A stretch of 64,000 nucleotides of DNA from Cunninghamia lanceolata (GCA_027924645.1 BSBN01000242.1:2976001-3040000); one strand, 5' to 3'; positions 33,507 to 45,642 are shown, counted from the first letter of the stretch. The notes: generated from the letters alone by a model not told the origin. Translations and numbers: made by a program.

Positions 33507-35530
33507 ATCACCACCCTCAACTGTGGCATGCTTTGTAACAGATCGACCATTTTTATAGGAATTGTAGTCTGTAGCACTTGGATGGCGATGTTCTTGTCCG
33601 AACTTAGTTGATTGGATGCACTGGCTTTTATGTTGGAGTTTCTTTGTTCTTCTACCATTACTTGTTCATCCTCCACTCTCGCTTCCCAAAGCCTCTCATT
33701 CTCTGGACAAGGGTCAGGGTAGACGACTTTCTTTGCTTGTGCACGGGTGACGACGAAGACTTCTCCTTCTATGTCGATCAGATTGATGCTAACTTTTTGT
33801 TTCGGGTAGTCATTATCTTCATGATCACCTGTGCCACACCATTTGCACAATAGTTGGATTTTGTCCTTGTTCTGGCAGTCTCTCACAAAGTGTCCCCATT
33901 CGTTACATTATCTACACTGTATGATCGGATGTCCTTTGGAGTCATACTATATTTGACTTCAATTAACCGCCTCTTTGATTTTGATAACCGCCTGGAGATG
34001 CGTTCTGTGGCTTCAGCGGAGTGGACTGCTCTCCCTATGTGAAGGGTACTTGTGTACTAATGGTCTTCAAGTTAGATGGGCACTCCTTTATTGAATGACC
34101 CATAACTTGGCAAATCTCACAAAACAATTTTCTGGGACACTTACCTTTGGTGTGTGACCTTCACTTTTGCACTCAGTACACCAAAGTTCAGTGGATTCTT
34201 TGTTAGTTTCTTTCTTCTGGGACAATTACCTTTGGTGTGACCTTCACTTCTGCACTCAGTACACCAAAGTTTAGTGGATTCTTTGTTAGTTTCTTTCTCC
34301 TTCAATTCTTTCATCATTTGGAGCATGTCCCTTCAGAGCACTTATACCGTTCTAGATTCACTGTCGCTGTTGTCATCCGAACTACCATCTTCCTTTGTTT
34401 TTCTTTTTATATGGGAGGAAATTTTGTCTTCACTTTCTATGTCTATCACCCGATTGTATGCTTCTATGTACGAAGAGGGTGTTACTACCTTCATTTTTTT
34501 CTTAATGACAAAATTAAACCTTCGATGAACCACCTTTTCTTGAGACCCTCAGTAGGTTCTTTTTCTAATATTACAAGTAGTTCTTTCAGTCTACGGTTAT
34601 AAGCTTGTACGTTCTCATGCTTACCTTGCCTGGTATTGTAAATTTCGGCTACTATTTCATTATCATCTCACAACAACTTAAAGTCTTGTTCAAAGGCCTT
34701 CTTTAATCTCTCCCATGTGTTTCAGGAGGATTGGTCAAGTTCAGTATACTAGTCAATTGCTACACCTCGCAAGGTGGCTAGAAAAGACTGTAGCCAAATT
34801 GCCTTATCATCTTGGCCATTTGTTGTCTCGATTGTCTCACATCTTACAATGCTTGACAAGATCCTCTGATCCATTCCCTATAAACTTGGGCAACTTCTGC
34901 TTTTCTCCATTGGGGCATACCATAGTTTTGTTCTAATGCAAACCTCACGCCTGGAACTTACTTGCTAGGGAGTTTTGATTTGAACGTTCTGGTGCTTCTC
35001 TCGCACTCTCAGCCACGTGAGAATCCTCCACTCTTCCCGCAACGTCAGTGTTCTACGTACTTGTTTCGCCTTCAGATTTTCTTTTATACACCCTTGGCTC
35101 GGCTTCTTCTCCTTGTATTGACAACCCTCCGATGCCTCAAAGGTTGCCCTCCTACACTTCTATGAAGGAATCTAATTCTGACTTCCAACTTCCCTCGTCC
35201 AGAGAAGGTTGTTTTGACTTTTCAACTTGATTGGAAAGATCAATCCACACATCGTCTGGCAGTGGAAGATGCCTCACGATTTCTTCCCACTCTATGCTCA
35301 TGTGATTATTTGTAGTGGAAATGTGTTTTGTCTCCTGACAACGAGTATCACTACTACGACTCCTGCTCATGCTCCAACTCTGACTTTTACTTCGAGATGG
35401 ACTTCGGCTTTAGACTTCAGCAATCTCTCTTAGTCTTCTTCTACGTTCTCTTTGTTCTACTAGCCTAAGAGATCTTCTGATCTCTTGATCCTGACCACGT
35501 GGTCTCTTCCCGCCTCTATTGGGGTCTAAG
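33507..35530 (-). pseudogene. Host Ty3/Gypsy element, gag region
   Basis: On the minus strand, starting beside the LTR at 35,582-35,921, broken gag frames run to 33,507. Features include an Arg/Ser-rich start (MSRSRSS), a segment with SIEWEEIVRHLPLPDD, a CCHC knuckle (CTECRSEGHTKGNC) near 34,290, a decayed second knuckle (CKWCGTGDHEDNDY) near 33,830, and a linker ending KMVDLLQSMPQLR at the nested insertion point. The frame continues on the far side of the nested element at 21,550. Stops and shifts show it is dead. Confidence 0.65.
34141..34310. repeat. About 83-bp tandem duplication in the Gypsy knuckle region
   Basis: The sequence starting TTACCTTTGGTGTG and running through CTCAGTACACCAAAGTT to TTAGTTTCTTTC occurs at 34,141 and again at 34,226. 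It duplicates the segment coding for a zinc knuckle and shifts the frame. Confidence 0.8.
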
Positions 35531-35581
35531 GGCATGAATCTCTTATATTGGACCCGATGTCTTTTAAGGCAATGATGCCAA

Positions 35582-35921
35582 TGTTTACTTGCCTATCTGA
35601 TAAATGAATACTTGTAATAATGGACATAACTTACAATGCATACCAGACAAAGAAGTAAAAGTATATCTTTATTAGCACATGAAAGTATTATAGAAGTAGA
35701 CCAGAGATGGTCAGCCAAGGATTTGAGTCAATCCAACTAGATCATACCCCTTCCTTGACAATACAATGACTATTTAAAAGACCTGACGGTTGCAAAGAGG
35801 AACACAACCGTCAACTAACTGACTCAGACAAACTAACTCTTACAACCACCCAAGAGCTGACAAGCAATTAATACATAGTTGGATAACCCAAATTATCAAA
35901 TATAATAATCGGCATTTTACA
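35582..35921 (-). repeat. Probable LTR of the host Gypsy element
   Basis: On the minus strand it would start TGTAAAATGCCG and end AAGTAAACA, followed at once by TTGGCATCATTGCC, which resembles the TTGGCGCCGTTGCC-type primer-binding sites of plant Gypsy elements. A TATA-like TTTAAATA and AT-rich polyadenylation-like sequence lie inside. Only one LTR of this element was found, so its outer boundary is inferred from TG...CA. Confidence 0.55.
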
Positions 35922-36268
35922 TGGACTACATCTATATGTTTAATTTTTTATATTAATCTGTTCCAAACATGTTCCTGAGGTAATCTAACCATGGATGCGG
36001 TAAGTTAAACCTTATGTTTAATGCCAAGTTGACAGTGGATTCCTAACTCAATTATTTCTGGTATTAACCTATTCAAATAAATTGCAGACAATACAAAAGT
36101 GTGAGTGGCCTGAAAAATTCTAAACTCTATGGAGCAATCTAGTGTTAGATTATTTCATTTGGTGTCAAATTGCCTACACTTTCAAAGAATTAATGTGATA
36201 GCTTCTAGTTTTCAGTTATTTATTCTTGTTTATTCCCACTTAGAAGCTTTGAAATTTGGCACTAACAG

Positions 36269-36781
36269 GCAAACAAGACCGTGATGGACAAATGAAGGAT
36301 GAGAATCTTTTGAAGAAACTAAATAAGAGCAGTTTAGTCACAGATCATGTAAAGGAGGAAAGTGTCGCAGGTCCTTCATCACAAAGAACTCGCTCGCTTG
36401 AATTTTTCTACCCCAAATCGGAGAAGGTAGACTTGAGCTCATATGAAAACCCTGTGCTTGATCAAAAGGTCAGTGAAGAGTATAGTGATGAGATACTTAT
36501 CTTCAAGAGAAGGAAACAGAATCCCCAAGAAAATGTAAAGGCAGGTCCAAGCTCAATGCTGATGCCTAAAGTTGAAGAAAGAAGTAAATGCAACCCTCAA
36601 GAAAGGGTAAAAGCATGCCCGAGCTCAACACTGACACCTGAAGTTGAACAAAGAAGAAAATGCAACCCTGAAGAAAGGGTAAAAGCAGGTCCATTCTCAA
36701 CACCGACCACTGAGGTTGAAAGCAAGTTTTGTAAGAAAGTTAAAAGGAAACACCAAAAAGCAGAGCATGCTGTTACTTCTG
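36269..36781 (+). CDS. SPRTN: SPRTN exon: disordered linker with three 24-residue repeats
   Basis: The exon follows ACTAACAG and restores the split Gly codon of the exon ending at 14,499. It encodes about 170 residues, mostly Lys/Glu/Ser/Pro, with no fold expected. TRSLEFFYPK (around 36,388-36,417) resembles a PCNA-interacting motif but lacks the canonical Gln. From 36,520 three tandem repeats of exactly 72 bp encode 24-residue units of the type NPQERVKAxPSSTLTPEVE. The region ends KRKHQKAEHAVTSG at donor G|GTATGC (36,782). Human SPRTN also has a long disordered region with short interaction motifs here. Confidence 0.7.
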
Positions 36782-37055
36782 GTATGCATTTGAGAGAGAA
36801 GACGATGATGAAAGTTTTGTAAGAAAGTTTTGAAATTGATTTGATGTTATTATTAAATGGAAGAGCTGATATGCATTTGAGAGAGAAGACGCTGATGAAG
36901 TCTTGGAACCGTTAATCAACAAAAGGCAAGAAAGGAGAAGACATGAAAAGATGTTAAACATCTGTTGAAATACAAAATGGGTTTGACACACAGGTTTCAG
37001 TAGAGGCTACATGATGCAAGAAATCATACAATGCTGATATTAGTAATTCAGACAG

Positions 37056-37892
37056 GTAGGAACGACATAACCGAGAACCATACACAGAGAAGCCTGATTA
37101 AAAGAGGTAATCCTAGATTAGATACTAGCAGAACAACTGGCATGGTAGGTAGGGGGACATGCTTAACAAGTGTGACCGGAAATCCGGAGGGCAGCCACTT
37201 ATGCACAGCAGCTTCAAGTCCAATTTCACTTCCATCTCTTGATAATAACAGGACTGAAACATGCCTTAAAAGAGAGGAGTCTTGTTTCCAACACGCTAGT
37301 GTTGAAGAAATGGTTTCTGAACCCTTTGCCCAGACAAAACATTCATTCTAGTGGTATGGAGGTTGATGCATCTTACAAATCAAGAACAATTGTAGGTAAT
37401 GTTGGAGAGAAATCTATAATATCTAAAGTCATGGATAAAAAGGAGATGCTTCATGAGGATATGGATTTGGACCTAAAGGGCAGGCTAAGCAATAAACTAG
37501 TTCAACTGGATGATAAAGATGTAGATGCTGTCTCTCCCCAGGTGCAATCAGTCAAGCATGAGACAGGCCCCTTCAACTTGCATTTCTGCAGTAAATCTTC
37601 TGGAAATCTTAAAGGAGATACTGTTGCATTAGAGAAGATGAACTCTATCTTTGAAATCTCTGATAGTGAATCACAGGACTGCAGTAAACCTTATGAAAAT
37701 CTTGAAGAGGATACTGTTGCATTAGAGAAGATGAGCTCCAGCCTTGAATTGTCTGATAGTGAATCAGAGGAAAATTGCCCTGACAATTTAGATCTGGGTG
37801 ATAATGTTAACAAAAAGAGGACCAGAAGGCTTCTCTATTTTGATTTAAACAGACAGTCAAAGAAAGAACAAAAAGAGAGCAGGCAAAGGCAG
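37056..37892 (+). pseudogene. SPRTN: SPRTN exon: acidic tail with duplicated 31-residue unit, one frameshift
   Basis: The acceptor TTCAGACAG at 37,047-37,055 matches the phase-1 donor at 36,782. The first frame (RNDITENH onwards) stays open to a TAG at 37,349. Coding character then continues one frame over (GMEVDASYKSR onwards), so an indel is needed between 37,239 and 37,349, perhaps in the AAAA run at 37,336. The tail carries a 93-bp tandem duplication (37,587 and 37,680), each unit with DTVALEKM and an acidic IFEISDSES or SLELSDSES stretch that resembles SUMO-interacting motifs. The donor is uncertain: CAG|GTTGGC at 37,893 (phase 0) or G|GTGATA at 37,798 (phase 1, which would match the UBZ exon). 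Confidence 0.65.
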
Positions 37893-38187
37893 GTTGGCAA
37901 AATGGGAAATGATGTTAATATTCTTGTTCTTTATATGTTTTGTTTTTGAGTTTATTAGCTCAATATTTGCATTTCTTGTGAGCTGTTATGCATTTCCTTA
38001 GTTATCATTATGTTCATCATAATAGAGGTGAATTTAGGGTTGTATGTTATTCTTTAACCTCCTTGTGAAAAGGCAATCTCATTTTGTTGGGATTATTCAT
38101 AATTATTAATCTTTCAATAGTGATCAGCCTAATTAACAGTATTAACTTATTCGTCTCCCACTATGGTAATGGCCTACTTAACTATCA

Positions 38188-40410
38188 AACTAGATAAAGC
38201 CCTAATGCAGTATTATATCCAGTATGTGTATGCTTTAGGTAATTAGTAGGTGTTGTACTCTTATCAGTGTCACAAGACTCGGACTTGGCTTAGACTTGGC
38301 AAGCTGATTTTTGGCTCAGACTCAGGCTCAGCTAAGACTTGGCAAATTGAAAAAACCATGAAATATAGAGATTCTTAACGATTTAAAGCTTTTATTATGC
38401 ACCCTTCAATAAATAAATTTTGAAGACATAATAAACTAATCAAACAGAACTAGAAGCTACTTTGATGACATACACAAGTTATATTGGTCACATGAGTACA
38501 AAAGTGGATTTTAACTGAAAGAAACAACAGTTTAAATATATAAATATTTGCAAGTGTTTTAGTTGTACAGAACTCATGGATTATGATATCTATGGCATTG
38601 AAAACAAAAACCACAACATGGAGTCATGAACTATGGTAGAAAGGAGCTTGTATCACTTCGCCCAACATCACTAGCTCTATGTGGGGTCCTATGCCCACAT
38701 CTCAGACAAGTCTGCAATGCTGCTACAGCCATAGGAGCACTACTCAGGATTGGGATTGACTTGGCAAACCAAAAGTATAAATGTAATTCAATTACTTGGG
38801 AAAAGGTTGACAGAATAAAAAAAAGTTACTTTTCCCTCTGGCATGGCCCAAAATGACTTTTTTATTTTTTGCTTTTAAAAATTAGAGTGGGGGTCTGAGG
38901 GTGGCAGCCTCCAGTAGGGCCGACGGGCAGTGCCCCTTGGGAGGATCCGGGGGCAGCTCCCTACCAAGCCCAAATTAAGGCCTTTGAGACCACACAAACC
39001 TTCATGGTGGATGCTTTTTTTCATAATCTTACCATTTTTACCAAGAATTCAGATGCCAGTGCATTCAAGACTACATATTCTAGTAATACATTGAGCTTTT
39101 AACCTTTTTTTGATTCTATAAAACAATGTTTCATCGAACAATACATTATCAATTTAGATCTGCTCTCCACTCTTGGTATAGAGAAACATTGGGGAGAAGA
39201 AGTGGAAGAGGGTTTGTTGCATTCCACGAGAGAGGAGAAGCTATGCAGTGCTCCCACTCAGCCATTGAACATCCTGCTTGTAGAAGAAAATGCAGCCAAT
39301 CTTAAGTGCAAAGGTAATTGAATTCCCCAAACATATTGTGCCATTTGACTTTGGACATATTGTTGTCATTTTTGAAGTCTGACACGAAGGGTCCATTGCC
39401 GAGTCGTAGAAGTTTGTATCATTCATTATTTGGTTGTGTGTATTTTTCCTGAAAATACTGAGTATTCATGATGGGACTTGCCAGGTTCGGCGAGTTTGGC
39501 TAGACTCGTTGAGTACTTGGGTTCCAGGTCTTCTGGCCTTGGTTAGCACCGTTTGCCTCGAGACTCATTGAGTCTTGGTGATTCTGGGTGAGCCTTGTAT
39601 CTATGACACTTATAAATCCAACTCTATAAGTAGTTTATTTGGTTTCTTGTATACGTCACACTGGAGCAGGTTTAGAACCACATGTAAGCTATTAGGGAGC
39701 AAGTCTATGATGCATCAGCATCCGTGATGGGCTATTAAACAATTTAAAGCACAACAGTGCATTAGGGTTGTGGGATAATATCTCTTTGTAATGGGATTGG
39801 TATTCAAATGCATTAGAAAATGATTATTTTAATAAGCCCTTGGTGCAAAGTTAAAAATGAATTTATAGATTGAAAACTAAGATGTTTTTGGTCTGGTCTC
39901 AAGTTAAGCAGTCAGTGAAATTGGGGGGAGTACAATCTACAAGGGTAACTGACCTCAAGTGTCTGATATTTAGTAAAAGTCAAGTAGACCCCTTTAAGAG
40001 AATTATAGTGTCTAGACTTCAGGATGTAAAAGAGTTCTATTGGAAAACTCTTCAATGAATCTGTATTGTACATCCAAAAGACTAAATGCAACTAGTCGAC
40101 TCAGGGTGTGCCTTTTATTCAGTGTATATACACCATGAAATATGATAATACATCATATTAATTAGCATTTGCCGATATAATAATGGTATATTACTCAAGA
40201 AATATATAATGCTTACATTTATTTCGAACTAGGCAAAGCCCTAACGCAGTATTATATCCAGTATGTTCATGCTTTAGGTAATTAGCAGTTGTTTTACTCT
40301 TATAAATCCAACTCTATATGTTGTTTATTTGGTTTCTTTTATAAGTCTTACTGGAGCAGTTTTAGTATCACAGTTTGAGTAAGCTATTTAGGGAACAATT
40401 CTATGATGCA
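38188..40410. repeat. Local direct duplication: filled copy 38,188-39,715 and empty copy 40,227-40,410
   Basis: The sequence AACTAG..AAAGCCCTAA through TTATATCCAGTATG, GGTAATTAG, CTCTTATAAATCCAACTC, TTGTTTATTTGGTTTC and CTATGATGCAT occurs twice in the same order. In the first copy it is split after CTCTTAT by 1,344 bp of other DNA; in the second it is continuous. Confidence 0.88.
38265..39608. mobile_element. 1,344-bp insertion, class uncertain, flanked by CTTAT
   Basis: The insert begins CAGTGTCAC and ends CTATGACA, with CTTAT on both sides (38,260-38,264 and 39,609-39,613). Extending into the right flank gives TGACACT, inverted to AGTGTCA at the left, so either a 5-bp TSD with short termini or a 3-bp TAT TSD with a 7-bp inverted repeat is possible. 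Sub-terminal regions are rich in GACTTGGC and GACTCG words on both ends. A 76-codon frame (38,626-38,856) shows no domain. It may be a non-autonomous DNA transposon. Confidence 0.7.
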
Positions 40411-41321
40411 TTTTTTTTATCATATCATTCTTCATTAGACAAAGTATTTTAACTTCTAAGTATCCATAACAGTACTGGGCAAAAAATGTTGTATTGTTAT
40501 TTCAATGAATAAGTTCATTTTTGAAACTCCATTCTGTACGATATTCTGTGAATCCTAAAGAGAGTTTGCTTAGACCCTTTAGAAATAAGTTATCTCTTAA
40601 GGTAGCTCCTACGGTGCCTTAAAAACTTATTTCGAGTGTCTTCAGTTCATTCTGCTTGAGCTAACATATTTTGATTTAATCTGAAATATTGGGCTTGGTT
40701 AAATTACTTGCTTTAAGATTACAGACATTCTACTTGCTGTGCTGTATATTGCCATATACTTTCTGTGCATCATTTGATTCAACAATGCTGAAAATTTTTG
40801 TTCCAAATTTTCTACTATGTTAATTGATTTGAGACATTGCTTCTTTGACATATTCAGTTGAATGCATAGTAGCACAGAAACAACATGGTTCTTTTTTTCA
40901 ACAAATGACATGAATCCTTTTAAATAAAAAAAGCCAAGTCAGGCTGGCTACTAAATCAAAGGAACTTACATATGTATGTTATGGATTGTTCTTTCTGTTC
41001 TTGGAGTTAACATCTTAATGATCACCCCCTCTTCGTTCAGTGTTAAAAACATACATTTGTGGCTCCACATGTCCTATGCCATTCATGGGCAGAGACATGT
41101 AATTGAGTAAAAGAATAAATGTAAAGCTAGTTTTTTAGGTCACTGCAAAGTGAGACACCAGTTTGATGTATGAGAACTCCCTTGTGGAAGCCCAAAAGGG
41201 GATTGTTTTTCCATATATCTTCTATATTGTTTGACAAAGTGTACAACCCTACTCTTTCTAGATTTGAACTTGTGATCTCCTTTATGGAACACATATATGC
41301 TTTCATCATTAGGCTAATCAA
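40411..41321. other. No gene recognised
   Basis: Intron-like AT-rich sequence. A decayed tRNA-like stretch (GATTTGAACTTGTGATCTCC with ATGCTTTCATCATTAGGCTAA) near 41,259-41,310 resembles the blocks at 8.2-9.4 kb. Confidence 0.35.
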
Positions 41322-41326
41322 CTCCC

Positions 41327-41792
41327 AATTGGAAAATCTGATGTCAAAAGGCACAGCCTAAACAGCCACAACAGAATGCCGCAGCAGAATACCAATCAGC
41401 ACACCAGAATGCAAAAGAGTACGACGCCAAAGCAGCAGTTAAAATTTAGGAGAATCTGTTAAATATAAAATTAGGAAGATAAAATAGGACTGTTTTTTGT
41501 TTTTTGAAAGCAAGGCTATGTTTAGAGTGTTTTTTATATTGTTATAAGTAGAAAAATTAGATCATTGTTAAGATAGCAGCGACAGAGTACAACAGCAAAA
41601 AATATTTTGATTGGAAGCTCAGTATGACGCTGAAGCAAAGTAGGAGGAGATTGATTTGATTTAATATAAAGCGAAAATTGCTCCAAAAAGATTTGAATGG
41701 CTTTAAGATCTTGTGTATGGAATTTATGATTTTATGTTTCTGATTTCTTGAGGTTTTTGTCCGCACTTTGTTCCATATAAAATTTCCCAACA
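41327..41792 (+). repeat. Copia 5' LTR
   Basis: It matches the 3' LTR along its length (for example CAGCCTAAACA, ATAAAATAGGACTG, TGTATGGAATTTATGATTTT) with scattered differences and small indels. Its first two bases have decayed from TG to AA. It ends CCCAACA before the primer-binding site. Confidence 0.9.
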
Positions 41793-42473
41793 ATGGCGTC
41801 AGAGCCAGGTTTATCAGTGCAGGTGAGAATTACATTGGACAAGTTTAGATATGAAGCTCCTTCATCAGAGTTCAAGATTCTGATACTTTGAGAGAAAATC
41901 TCAGCTTTGTTTGGTTCACTATAATGGTAGCTAGCAATGGTATAGTGCGAGCTCCACAGTTTAAAGGTGATAATTTTGATTATTGGAGAGATCAGTTGAA
42001 ACAAGTATTAATATGGAAAGGAGTATCGGATATAAGAATTGTAGATAGATGAAGGCTTGCCTACCTTTATTGATAGTTGTTCTTCTATCTAGTTAGTCCC
42101 CTACTTGCCCAAGTTGGCCCTATTTTCCCCGGAACGCTAAGAAGGAAGGAATGAAGGCTTTGCTTGCTATGTTGAACCTCCAGATTGAAATACATTGAAT
42201 GCAAAAGATAAGATAGAGAAGAAAGAAGATGAGAAAAATGATGCTCATGTGTTTTTCTATATTCAGAGTGCAATAAATCCAAGTATCTACCCAAGAATTG
42301 TGGGTTGCAAGACATCAAAGGAAGCATGGACAGATTTAGAAAGTTCATATCGACGTACATATCAGTTAAGGGTTGCAAAGCTTCAACCCCTAAGAATGAA
42401 TTTTGAGAAATAAAAAATGAAAGATAATGAAAAAGCTGAAGATTATTGTGTTAGAGTAACAAATATAGTGAAT

Positions 42474-45207
42474 GTAACCACCCCCTTGCTACGTTGGCAT
42501 TGAAGTTGGTGGATGTTGATTGCAGAAAATATCTCAGGGGCAGCGTAGAGAAGGAAAATAGTGCAGTCAACGTCTAGCATGAGGTCACCCATTTGGTGGG
42601 TGAAAAGAATTAATGCAGTGAAAATATCTTGGTGGATGAACACATCTTAAGGCAGATAAAGGAGAGCAGAAAATATCTGATCCGCCGGGAGGTGAGTCAA
42701 CATGTATTATTGAGGATAAGAGAGGACAGAGGCAGAAAGACTAAAGGGGAAAAAAAAAAAAAAGACTTTTTTTTGAAGGATTGTGAAACCCTGCGAAGAC
42801 TGGAGTCTCAAAGTCTTTAAGTCATTGAAGACTCTAGTGGTCATGGGGGCACAAAATAGTATCTGATCTGGCAGAAGTTCCCATAGCTGGGATTTTAGGT
42901 GAGTAAAAGAGGTGTTTAAACAAAAGAAAGGATACCACACAGAGAGAACGGGGGAGAAAAACTCAGAAAGAAGGAAAGAAGAGAGGAAACGTAGCAAGGC
43001 AACACAGGAAAAATAAAGCAAATCTTTCAGGCGAGCATATCATTGCAAGTTTTGAGGTGAAGTGAAGGGGAGTGCAAAGTAAAAGAGGTATTTACCTCTA
43101 TCTTTGTTCTTTCAGCATAAAAAAACTAAACTATGTTAGCTGATGTTGCATTAAGCACAGAAAAACCGAAACCCATTTCTGCCTTGACAAAAAAAACTAA
43201 ATCATGTTTGCTGCTGTTTTGTTAAGCATAGAGAAACTGAAACTCCATTACTGCCTGCACAAAAGAAATTAAATACGTTAGTTGCTGTTTTCATTAAGCA
43301 TATAAAACTGAAACCTCATTACTGTCATTTTAAATAGTATGCCAAAATTTATTTCGATGCAAGATATTTACATTTCCCCTATTCTTGAATTCATTTTAGT
43401 ATCTGCAGAACCATTCCATATTCTTTAGGAAATGGCTTTTCAGAGAAAGATCATGTGTTGTCTGATTTATAATTTCTTGTAAAACAGAGGGTTTTAATTT
43501 TTATAGAGAAATTGATGAACACAGCCATACCCAAAAACTAGAACGTGTGATGGAGATTGAAGAAATCTCAATCCCATGGAACCCTTGTGTTATACGTTGA
43601 CTCTCTAATGAGACTATCATAGCAAATCTTCTTAATTAAAACTTAGTGGCTCGGTTTTGATCATTATGGTCATTTTTTGATTAAATCTCCAGCCTTGTGG
43701 AAACCACCATCTTTGAGTTAAAGAATGAAATGGCACTAAAAGACCTTAGAATCATCTACCTATGTTTGTGCATTAAAATTGGTCACATAAACTCTTTTTG
43801 GAAATAAAATCTGTCACTCAACCCAAGGATCTAAGGGAACTACTATAGGAGGGAAAATTGAGAATTCCATTTTGTAAGTCCTTTTAACATTTTATTTTGC
43901 TATGTTAAATATGGCAGTCATTATGTAAATATTTGGCTGTGAGGAGGCTTGCAATGCCATTTGCCGTGCTTATTCTTATTTTATCCATACATTCCTTGTG
44001 AAGAGTGATTAAATTAGGGTCACTAAAGTTATTACAAAACTAATCTAACTAGCAAAAGACTATTTTCAATAAAATTACACTATTACCGCAAGCTGTTGTC
44101 ATGTAGATCACTTCTCTTTATTTACTATTTCATAGTTAGAATTTAGTGTTTAGTCTTTTTGGTCTCCTCATTTAGTCAAACGAGATGAACAAGGTCTAGG
44201 CATTAGAGTAGTCTGTTGGAGTGGCTCTCTACGGGCCTGGGGCCAGTAAGTGGTTGCCATGGGAACTAGTAGTAGAGTTATAGTAACAAGTGATAACTAA
44301 ATTAAAACATTGGAATAAAAATACTAATAAGATAATTAAACCTCGTGCATGGCCTTGAGCGCTTGTAAAGGCTAAGGATGCAACGCGAAGGCCTATCCGT
44401 CTGCGGGGCGTCGAGTCATCCGTCTACGGGGCGTGGATTCAGGCACGATTGAGTCTCCTCGTCTGTATGAGAGGTACTTGGTCCCGTGTGTGCCATCCCT
44501 TTGAGCACACATGATGACACTCTATATGATTACACTCTAGTATCTAGCACTTTAGCAGTCGTGAGTAGTACCTGACCTGTGACTTAGATGAGTACACCTG
44601 TGTTATGACTTTGGTTTTATGCATTGTTCTCCATGTCTGCTCTGTGATTGATGTGAGTGTAGGCCATTTTGTATCCCCTTGTTGTTGTTCATCCGTTTGG
44701 GCCTTGTGACTATATTCAAGCACGGTGGGGTGGTCTCTTAGGAGTCCACATAGTTGGGAGGCATTGCCACCACCATTGGGGACTGGCGAACAGGTTTTGG
44801 AGCACCAGTATGAGATGATCTCTCTTTCCATTACTTCATTCAACTATTGTAACCATTCAGTACTTGTATCATATTTTGGAATATATCATTGTAATTGTAT
44901 ATGCAGCTATATAATTGAACTCTCTTAGAAGAGAAGTTGTAATCATTGTATTTAATGAGAAGAAATGTGATGTTCCTTTATTGCTTTACAGATTTCGGTG
45001 TGGGTATCCGATCTGCCTATATTTTATGCTTATGGATTCATGTTTTTATCAGATGGGATTAGGAACGTTTGCTTTGGTTTTTAAAATGAATGCTATCGAT
45101 CTATTATATTGGCAATCGAATATGTGTGTTGTCTACTTATGTCAAAAAAAAATTATCTTGTCCCCTTTTGGCTCTTACCCTTTGGGGTTACGTAGCGGGA
45201 TGTTACA
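42474..45207 (+). mobile_element. Nested insertion 1: LTR-like element with TSD GTGAA
   Basis: It begins TGTAACCACCCCC and ends CGTAGCGGGATGTTACA, with inverted termini (TGTAAC and GTTACA, extended by GCTACG and CGTAGC). GTGAA flanks it at 42,469-42,473 and 45,208-45,212, and Gag reading continues across. The 2.7-kb length is long for a solo LTR but no pol domain or second LTR was recognised; a short non-autonomous element is the alternative. The termini match those of many plant Gypsy LTRs. Confidence 0.85.
43119..43330. repeat. Three tandem units of about 70 bp inside nested insertion 1
   Basis: Units start near 43,119, 43,189 and 43,260 and share AAAAACTAAA, a GCTGxTGTTxxxTTAAGCA block, GAAACTGAAACxxCATT and ACTGCC. 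They lie within the inserted LTR-like element. Confidence 0.75.
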
Positions 45208-45642
45208 GTGAATAAGACGATGACATATTGTGAGGCAATGAAAGATAATGTGGTTGTGAAGAAAATCTGAGATCTTTTATACCCAAGTGGACATATATTG
45301 TTATTACTTTAGAAGAGTGCAAAGATTTAAATACTTTAAATTTGTAGATTGCAGAGTTGATTGGATAATTACTTACCCATGAAGAGAAGGTAAATTATAT
45401 GAGCGGTCTAGGTCAAGTGCTTATGTCAAAGACAAAGATCAATAATAATCAAGGAACAAGTGCTAGTTTTCCTCAAAACAATAAAGGAGAGAAATCATAT
45501 CAAGGGTTTGGTTTTTACTTTAGAGGAAGAGGACAAAGTAGAGGTTGTGGTTTCTCAAGAGGTAGAGGTAGATTTAATTCAGAAAGGTTGTTAGTGTAGT
45601 GTTCTAATTGCAAAAAAATTGTTCATATAGAGAGAGATTGTA

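Larger units (their letters stand above)
14500..36268 (+). other. SPRTN intron of about 21.8 kb
   Basis: The donor GTAGGT follows the VAEP exon and the acceptor ACTAACAG precedes the exon at 36,269. Both sides are phase 1, so the split Gly codon is restored. The intron holds a Gypsy gag relic, a solo LTR, repeat family A copy 2, a minisatellite, and a Gypsy element with a large nested LTR element. Most of the nested coding material is on the minus strand relative to SPRTN. Confidence 0.75.
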
